49,014 nt of DNA from Chara braunii. Taxonomy: Eukaryota; Streptophyta; Charophyceae; Charales; Characeae. Under the pieces are notes generated by a model that saw nothing but the letters and a program-made list of their open reading frames with translations, ran no database searches and was not told where the DNA came from. A program made the position numbers and the translations under genes. The DNA lies in the NCBI GenBank assembly GCA_003427395.1, contig BFEA01000429.1:1009648-1058661 (forward strand), written 5' to 3'. Shown one piece after another: positions 43,311 to 49,014 of the stretch (positions are counted from its first letter, which is position 1; each line of letters starts with the position of its first letter).

Positions 43311-44270
43311 TACACACGATTCAAAAAAAGCTATTACGATAGTTAAACTTGTCTACATTCAAATAAATCGACCATAACCGATAGAAGGACATACATACAA
43401 AAAAAAATAGCCCTTACGACAATCGCATTTTCGCATCATGAATGCTAACTTGGAATACGAAAGTATTCAAATATCATAAGGTAGAACATAAAATCAAAAT
43501 AACATCGGTAAAATTTTGCGGATGCGATTGAGCCAACTCAAGTTTGAACTTGAGAGATAGCCGACGAGGTAGTCGGGCTATCCTACTAACATTAGTTTTG
43601 ACTTGATGAGTTGAGCCACCAAAGTTATCCTAGTATTGACCAGCGAGACCTGGTAAGCATTGTTGCTTCTCATTTATCCTCCCCTGTCCGCACTTCTTAT
43701 GGTGTAAACCCCATCTGCGAGAGTGGTGCCTACGTGCATCCACCTTAAACTATATTTTTACCAGACCGGGCTTCTTAAGGCACCGGTTTGACACCTAAGG
43801 CGGCCACCTGTAATGTCACTAAGTCAACCCCCTTCTGTGCATTGATTAGGGGAGAGTCGACATCCTTTTTAGTTGTCGTGCATCCAACACTCTAGGAAGT
43901 GTCTGGGTAACCCCTCCTCCTCGTCTGAGCACAACACTTTAATATCATAAGTCGGACCGTCTCCTCCGAATCCTTCCCCCCCCCCCCCCCCCTCCCTTAG
44001 AAACGGTCCACTCTTGGTCCATAATAGGGCTAACTCCTAAAGAACGGACCCTTGCCCAGATGCTTACTAGAGTGAGGGAGTCCCTTGACTATAAGTGAAA
44101 CCGTTCATCCCTTCCTCCCTCGCAAAAGTAGCTTAGACGAAAAGAAGTCAGAGGAGGTAGAGGATGAAAATAATTTGGACAGACATAAAAGGATAGGTCG
44201 TTCGAGATAGAACGGGTAATCCTTTGGGATGAAAGCTAGTAGGTTCATATCAACTCTCTTCATTGTCATC
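43311..44270. other. Unassigned; two adjacent hairpins
   Basis: It may be the rest of the reverse-oriented LTR relative, but I cannot align it. CTCAAGTT-TG-AACTTGAG (43537-43554) and GATAGCCGAC...GTCGGGCTATC (43556-43582) are neighbouring stem-loops. A C19 run lies at 43976-43994. No gene is seen. Confidence 0.45.
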
Positions 44271-44277
44271 GAGATAG

Positions 44278-44354
<77 letters not shown>
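44278..44354. repeat. (TTG)n followed by poly(T)
   Basis: About 13 TTG units (44278-44317) then about 37 T. On the minus strand this reads as a poly(A) followed by CAA repeats. Translations across it (poly-Val/Phe or poly-Lys/Thr) are artefacts. Confidence 0.9.
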
Positions 44355-44357
<3 letters not shown>

Positions 44358-44359
44358 GA

Positions 44360-44560
44360 CCCTTTCCAACGAGGTAGAGCACTTTTAGTGGGGCCGTTGG
44401 TGCTCCATGCACTGCTGAAACTCAGACTTGAGTTCGAATCCAGGTGCAATAGGGCGCGGCGGCAACTTTACTGCTCACCCAATGTGCCAAAAGAGAGTGA
44501 ATCTCCCGCTGGGACTGGGGTAGGTGTTTTGCCTCGTTGATCCACGAGGTACCCGTTGTT
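44360..44560 (+). repeat. tRNA-derived SINE head candidate
   Basis: GAGGTAGAGCACTTTTAGTGG resembles an A-box region. GAGTTCGAATCC (about 44431-44442) is a perfect B box. The two are about 60 bases apart, longer than in a tRNA, so an insertion or a second head may be involved. Confidence 0.4.
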
Positions 44561-44588
44561 TTAAATTCGGAGGGAGGGACAAAAAATT

Positions 44589-44606
44589 ATATATATATAT
44601 ATATAA
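44589..44606. repeat. (AT)n microsatellite
   Basis: Nine AT units. Confidence 0.8.
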
Positions 44607-44708
44607 AACAAAAATTGACACACAAAAACGGACGTTTGACTAGGAGTTAGAGCTCTCAGCGTCATGAGGATGCGCTAAGTGGCGTTGTGCCTTTAGTCTT
44701 AGGTAGTT

Positions 44709-44820
44709 TTTTTTTTTTTCTCCGTTGACTACAGCCAATGGCTACCTCCTCCCCCCCTCGTGACTCAGCCATGAACTATTGCAATACAGACCCGAGTTCG
44801 ATTCCCAAGGGGAATCAATA
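44709..44820 (+). repeat. Second tRNA-like SINE head candidate
   Basis: After a T-run (44708-44720), GTGACTCAGCCATGAAC resembles an A box and GAGTTCGATTCCC (44794-44806) is a perfect B box. The 3' part runs into the U6 fragment. Confidence 0.35.
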
Positions 44821-44845
44821 TTAAAAAACTAGAAAAATCGGACTC

Positions 44846-44897
44846 GGACAATTTCTCGATTTATGCGTGTCATCCTTGCTCAGGGGCCATGTTGATC
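44846..44897 (-). pseudogene. U6: U6 snRNA 3' fragment (second locus)
   Basis: On the minus strand this is the 3' half of U6, including GGACAATTTCTCG and CAGGGGCCATGTTGATC on the plus strand. Homology ends at GATC, five or six bases before the break point of the split U6 at 667. It shares the ATTTATGCGTG variant with the first locus, so both derive from similar U6 genes. The sequence to the right (CCGGCGCTGCTG...) is not U6. The 5' half is not found in the window. Confidence 0.75.
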
Positions 44898-45240
44898 CCG
44901 GCGCTGCTGATTTCAACCTCGCTATCTTGGTAATCGCACTGCCGAAATCGATCCCGCCCAACTGCATTCCTTCCACAGGCTGCTCCGCGCCCAAAAAAAC
45001 TAGCCCAGTGGGGCAAATTGATTTTGATCCCTACATTCGCGGGGTGAAACTTTTATATCGTTACCTACTGAGCTAGCTCCTACTTCAAGTGAAGTAGGAG
45101 TGACTCTTCTATATGAAGAACTTGTTTCCAATGCAACACCTGTCTGTGGCCTAAAAGGCCCTGCGTCCCTGCCTCATCCCCTCACATGGTTGACCACTTG
45201 TGTATGACTTGGACGGAAGCCTAGTCAGGTAGGCTAGAGC
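44898..45240. other. Unassigned sequence joined to U6 fragment
   Basis: It starts where the U6 homology stops and does not resemble the LINE leader at 668. An open frame crosses the junction, but its first part is antisense U6, so it is not a gene. CTCCTACTTCAAGTGAAGTAGGAG (45077-45100) is a perfect inverted repeat. Confidence 0.4.
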
Positions 45241-45275
45241 GACGAATTTCCAGACCTTTCGCGCAGAATCAAACC

Positions 45276-45548
45276 TTGCGGAACATTGCTCTAAGCCTCT
45301 TAGAAATAATAATTTACCAAGCAAATTTTGCGGCCTATATCTATCGTGGCCTTGACCCTGATGCGGTTATTCTTATTAGGCGTTTATGCCCTGAATTGCG
45401 TGGCCTAACAGTCGGACATCCTTATTTTAAGTATGATAGGTTTAAATTTAGTATTCCAATGGGCACACACCCTGCGATCTCGCCAGAAGCGAAACGCAAC
45501 CGGTCACACTGCTGGTCATCACCCATCATTTCAAATGTCGATAAATGA
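45276..45548 (+). CDS. Hypothetical ORF (90 aa), possible exon or relic
   Basis: The frame shows balanced, protein-like composition (PDAVILIRRLCPELRGLTVG and HPYFKYDRFKFSIPMGTHPA). I do not recognise the family. There is no clear start context; it could be part of a decayed element or an exon. It is open for 90 codons in otherwise stop-rich DNA. Confidence 0.3.
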   Translation: MRNIALSLLEIIIYQANFAAYIYRGLDPDAVILIRRLCPELRGLTVGHPYFKYDRFKFSIPMGTHPAISPEAKRNRSHCWSSPIISNVDK

Positions 45549-45823
45549 CATTGTCTAGACTCGAGTTTAATAATGTTTCTGCTGAAAGCTCCTATCATAG
45601 GTTAGGTTTAAATAAACTCCCGACATATACCTCAATCTTATAAAGTTATTTACTTAAAAAACAAATCTCCATAAGGTTCGAACAACGTTTGACATAGGAA
45701 AACCCAAGCAAATACCCTTGTAATTGTTTCTATTACACCGCTATCTCCCCCATCGTCATCATCATCTCCATTGATGTTACGATTTGCGCCACCTTATGTA
45801 ATTATTTGAGCTCTATAAGAGCC

Positions 45824-45867
45824 CGAGCACTCGCTCAATGATCACTCAAGCTCCTTGAGTGTGCTCG
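45824..45867. other. Two-tier hairpin
   Basis: The inner stem CACTCAAG-CTC-CTTGAGTG (45843-45861) is enclosed by CGAGCA/TGCTCG (45824-45829 and 45862-45867). It could be a terminator-like or foldback structure; no gene is next to it. Confidence 0.5.
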
Positions 45868-46040
45868 AAGGTGTTCAAACCGGTTTTCACGACGAAAAAG
45901 ACACAAAAAAATAGTGCACGTCCACAGAGGGGGCTGCACGCGCCCATGGAAACTCCCCCTTGAAATAAAAAAGACAACAACAAGTTTTTTTGGGGGGGGA
46001 ATACGAAATGAGGGAGGTAAAAAAAAGAAAGAAAAAAAAA

Positions 46041-46145
46041 AATGGATTAATTGATTGATTAAAGACGTAGGCCAAAATCTTACCCATAAATAAATAAATA
46101 AATAAATAAATCAGTCAATCAATCAATCAATCAAACAATTAATCT

Positions 46146-46187
<42 letters not shown>
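46041..46187. repeat. Microsatellite cluster: (AAAT)n, (CAAT)n, (GT)n
   Basis: (AAAT)n at 46087-46111, (CAAT)n at 46115-46133 and (GT)n at 46147-46187. GATTAATTGATTGATT at 46044 is an inverted match to the (CAAT)n-AATC tract. Confidence 0.85.
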
Positions 46188-46188
<1 letters not shown>

Positions 46189-46199
46189 TGGAGTACGTC

Positions 46200-46955
46200 A
46201 TGAAAAACATGTCGCAACAAGAAACGTTAACACGCCTCTTGATCATGCTCCGATTTAATACATCGGCACAAACCCCTTTAACCTTATCAGGCGAGCACGG
46301 GAATTACCTAGCCAATCAACCCGCCCTTTGGAATCTTGCGCGAATCGTTCCTTATTCAGGTAGTTGCAAAAACAGATGACCAAAGGCATTGTCCTTGAGG
46401 GGTTCGGTAGTTTAGATCGTAAATCCGTGTTGTGTTTTCGTGATCTGTCTATTGGTATGGTCAACCAGAGGGTGCTAGTTGGTGAGGTTGCCTATTCTTC
46501 GTCCATCAGGTGAGCTACCGTCAATGCCCAAATCGTCCTACATGACCTACGGTTCTTACTTTTCTTCAAGAATACTGCAATCAGTAATGTACTCCGAATG
46601 AATGGGAATCAATCATAAGTGTACTTATGAAATCATTATATCTGGGTAATAATTATATCAGGGGGCGGTGGAGCAATCAGTCGTCCAGGTCGCCAACTTC
46701 CCTAGGTTGTGAGAGCATCCCCCTGGTCATCATATGATTGATTAGTACTGCGTTTTATAGATCAGGAAGTGACTAATTCTGAAGGAATGTTCTAGGCCTA
46801 CTTGGGAGGAAAAAAACGAACGAGGACGTAGAAACATGGATAACAAAAAATTAAGGAAAAAATAGAATAAGGAAAAAAATAAAAGAAGGGGAAGATTCCA
46901 GGGGAGGACTTGTCACTATAGGATTCAGTAATCATCATCGTGTGCATCCATGTAA
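46200..46955. other. Non-coding, unassigned
   Basis: No gene or defined repeat recognised. Confidence 0.35.
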
Positions 46956-46959
46956 TCCC

Positions 46960-47800
46960 ACAAGCGGTCGTCCGACCGGTGCCGACGTGGAAATCGGCAA
47001 TCCTAGGGCCATATATTACGTGCGGGGTTGCATGGGCGGAATACACGAAAGGGCCGAACTCTTTTTCCGGGGAATAGGCTAAGGGGGCAGGGGGAGGGGA
47101 AGGGGGTAAAAGCATGCGCGACTACAAAGATAACCCTCCGGGAAATTTCCCATTCTAATCCCGTACCAAGGTAATTCTATAGGCAGTGGTCCGGTAGATG
47201 CCGTCGTGGAGATCGACAACTTTATCCTGGGCACTGCGCATGGGATTCCCTTGGTATGGCAAGCCATCCTATTATAACCGAAAAGTACGAGAAATGCACG
47301 AAAAAACTGCAGGAAACCAAAAACCCGGGCGAGGACACAACCGATTCATGAAAGTTTGCATACATGCGTACATCTATCGCTACATCACATGCACTCTGAA
47401 AGCCAAACGCTGTGGATGATACCCGTTAACGAGAGCCGGGGATAGAGACGCAAGGTGGGAGTGAGAGAGGGGAGATCATTCATTCTAATCCCGTACCCAT
47501 ATAACACCATAGGCCGCGGCCTGGTGGAAACCAACGTGGAAATCGGTGATTTCCTCCCCTGGAGATGCATATGGAATCACATCAGTACGGCAAGTGATCC
47601 CGTTACAGCTGAAAGGTGTGAGGTCTTATCTACAAGCATTGCATGAAGCAGAGATACAAACAACAACCCAATTGGTCCATGAGAGTGCTATATTACATAC
47701 ATGTGTGCAACATTCATTCAAGAAGCCAATCACTGCGTATGGTACCTGTCAACAAGAGACGGGGATGGAGAGGCGAGAGCGAGCGTGAGAGAAAGAAAGG
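46960..47800. repeat. Diverged tandem repeat, unit ~325 bp
   Basis: A segment with CTAATCCCGTACC, GG(T/C)C-GGT, (C/G)ACGTGGAAATCGG and GCA(T/C)ATGGGAT appears near 46970, 47155 and 47480. The following segment (GAAAGCCAAACGCTGTGGAT, ACCCGTTAACGAGAG, CGGGGATAGAGACG) at about 47398 recurs at about 47723. Spacing of the better copies is 325-332 bp; the first unit is shortened. Non-coding on inspection. Confidence 0.55.
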
Positions 47801-47945
47801 AGAGGGGGGTAAGGAGGTGAACGAAGAAGGGCGGGGGAGAAAGATATCGAGAGAGTGGGCAAGGGGAGAGAGAAAACAGGAAAGGAGGGGGAGGGGGAGG
47901 GGAGAGAGAGAGAGAAAACTATGGAAGGCAGGGGAGGGGAAGGAA
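47785..47945. repeat. Purine (GA/GGA)-rich tract
   Basis: A long run almost free of pyrimidines on the plus strand. Open frames on both strands here reflect composition only. Confidence 0.8.
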
Positions 47946-48002
47946 ACGACAAACTTTGGAAAAAAGATTCGGTAGAAAAACTTATTAGATGCAAAAAAAT
48001 TA

Positions 48003-48563
48003 TTACGTCCCAATGGTAGTACGTAGGTCCTCATCTGATAATACTGCCTTTCTTTCGGTCAAAAAGGGCTGAAGCAATCCACTCTTCCAACTCCTTCTCT
48101 GCACAATGCGCAAGCAGCATACGACTCGTAATAGTGACAAACCCGGTTGCATCCCCAGAGTCAGCTCCGCATACTGTGGGAGGCTAGCCACGACAACCAA
48201 AAGCAGGGAGGGTAGTGGCGATCCCTGAAGCGCTTTTCTACCGCTAGCCACAAATGCACGGCTTCATCAGAGGGTGATACCTGCCATTCGTCACACATGC
48301 TTGGGTAGCTGAAGCTTGGCTAATGGTGGAGGCGCCTGCAGATGCAGTAAAAAGGCTAAAAACGCGAGAAATGCTAGCAGCGCAATGAACGCGAGAAGCA
48401 CATAGGCAGACAACTCAATAGCCACGCCAACTCTCTCCTCGTCCCTCTGCTCACCCTGCGACGCCATCGCCCCGAGTGATAGCAGCTTACTCGCACACCA
48501 ACGCAGTAGATTGAGGGGGAGGAATGAGAGAAGGAGACAAACGCACATTCCTTGCTCGTGCAA
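48003..48563 (-). CDS. Two unassigned minus-strand ORFs, one with a membrane helix
   Basis: The upstream frame (48291-48563) has an internal start at MASQGEQRDEERVG. Its C-terminal part contains a Leu/Ala/Phe helix (AYVLLAFIALLAFLAFLAFL), plausibly one membrane span. The next frame (48003-48251) contains PFLTERKAVLSDEDLRTT. They could be exons or pieces of one decayed gene, but I see no convincing splice sites and do not recognise a family. Chance frames remain possible. Confidence 0.2.
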
Positions 48564-48575
48564 GCGCAGCGGTGT

Positions 48576-49014
48576 TCAGGCGACAAGCGAGCAGACTCTC
48601 CTAACAGCTGCAGCAAAAAAAATGTGGTGCAAGCGCATGCTGGGGGAGAGTAGGCAGATGACTATACCACGTCCTCGTCGTCGCCGATCAGCCGATCCAC
48701 CAGGTCCTGATCCACCTGATAGTCCATGGCACACCTCGATAGTAGCCCGCAGCCGCTCCTTCGGTACCCTTCCGCCACCGCCCACGAAACCAGAGCTCAA
48801 ACAAAACCGGGCGAGTGTTTGGTCAGACAAGTATACTCCGACCGAACAGAACACCTGTGTTGCAATCGGAGGTGATGAGTCGACCTGGGGGTTCCCGACC
48901 CTAAATAGTCCTGGTGGTTCATCATTATCCGAGCATCGCGGTGTGATCCGTTGTGGCTATCGAACCAAACAGCGGGCGCTAAGACCGAAAAAAGGAAAGG
49001 AAAAAGAAAAAGGA
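48576..49014. other. Unassigned right edge
   Basis: GC-richer DNA with overlapping minus-strand open frames, including a short acidic one (MDYQVDQDLVDRLIGDDEDV, about 48665-48727). No known domain. The window ends in a purine-rich stretch. Confidence 0.25.

Noticed and set aside
44229-44540. ORF with poly-Val and poly-Phe
   Set aside because: Direct translation of the (TTG)n and poly(T) microsatellite.
44867-45076. ORF crossing the U6 fragment at 44846-44897
   Set aside because: Its first codons are antisense U6 sequence, so the frame is accidental.
47643-48034. Arg/Glu/Gly-rich and Ser/Pro/Leu-rich ORFs on both strands
   Set aside because: Compositional products of the purine-rich tract at 47785-47945.

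Overview
This is a repeat-dominated stretch of plant-type nuclear DNA. I find no gene that I would call intact and functional. Evidence for a streptophyte nuclear genome: pieces of a plant-like U6 snRNA gene, an L1-type plant LINE (ORF1 with a zinc knuckle; ORF2 with APE endonuclease and reverse transcriptase), an LTR retrotransposon with a primer-binding site matching the 3' end of plant tRNA-Asp, several MITE-like foldback elements, and many microsatellites. I cannot name the species. Two runs of N (12555-13095 and 32572-32711) mark assembly gaps.

Layout. 1-620: a 369-bp MITE with ~46-bp terminal inverted repeats. 619-9038: a U6 snRNA gene on the minus strand split in two. Its 3' half is at 619-667 and its 5' half at 9002-9038; both halves carry TTCTCT at the junction, and a poly(A) run abuts the right half. 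Between them sits a decayed ~8.2-kb LINE, itself interrupted by a 420-bp tandem/foldback insertion. 9040-11950: non-coding DNA with old tandem duplications of about 580 bp. 11962-13967: a long inverted-repeat (foldback) element embedded in TA microsatellites, with a gap in its centre. 13968-15158: AT-rich flank with a tRNA-like SINE relic.

15159-37100 is one giant LTR retrotransposon of the non-autonomous LARD type. Its 5' LTR (15159-22945, ~7.8 kb) is followed by a tRNA-Asp PBS and a ~5.6-kb internal region with only one sizeable ORF (165 aa). The 3' LTR (28589-37100) is ~7.8 kb after discounting a gap and a MITE found only in that copy. The element has TGTCG...CGACA termini and a CCGC target-site duplication. 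Each LTR carries an array of about eleven stem-loops whose loop is conserved (around CTCTATAAGTTTAGGTG) while the stem sequences differ and stay paired. This is the most unusual signal in the window. A second small hairpin array lies in the internal region.

37101-49014: mixed repeats, microsatellites, a 300-bp MITE, tRNA-like SINE heads, a third U6 fragment broken close to the same site, a diverged reverse-orientation relative of the giant LTR (from 42824), a ~325-bp tandem repeat (46960-47800), and a few unassigned ORFs.

Two candidate undescribed phenomena stand out: (1) a plant LINE seated in the middle of a U6 snRNA gene, with a second U6 copy broken within a few bases of the same point; (2) a conserved-loop, variable-stem hairpin array in LTRs of about 7.8 kb.
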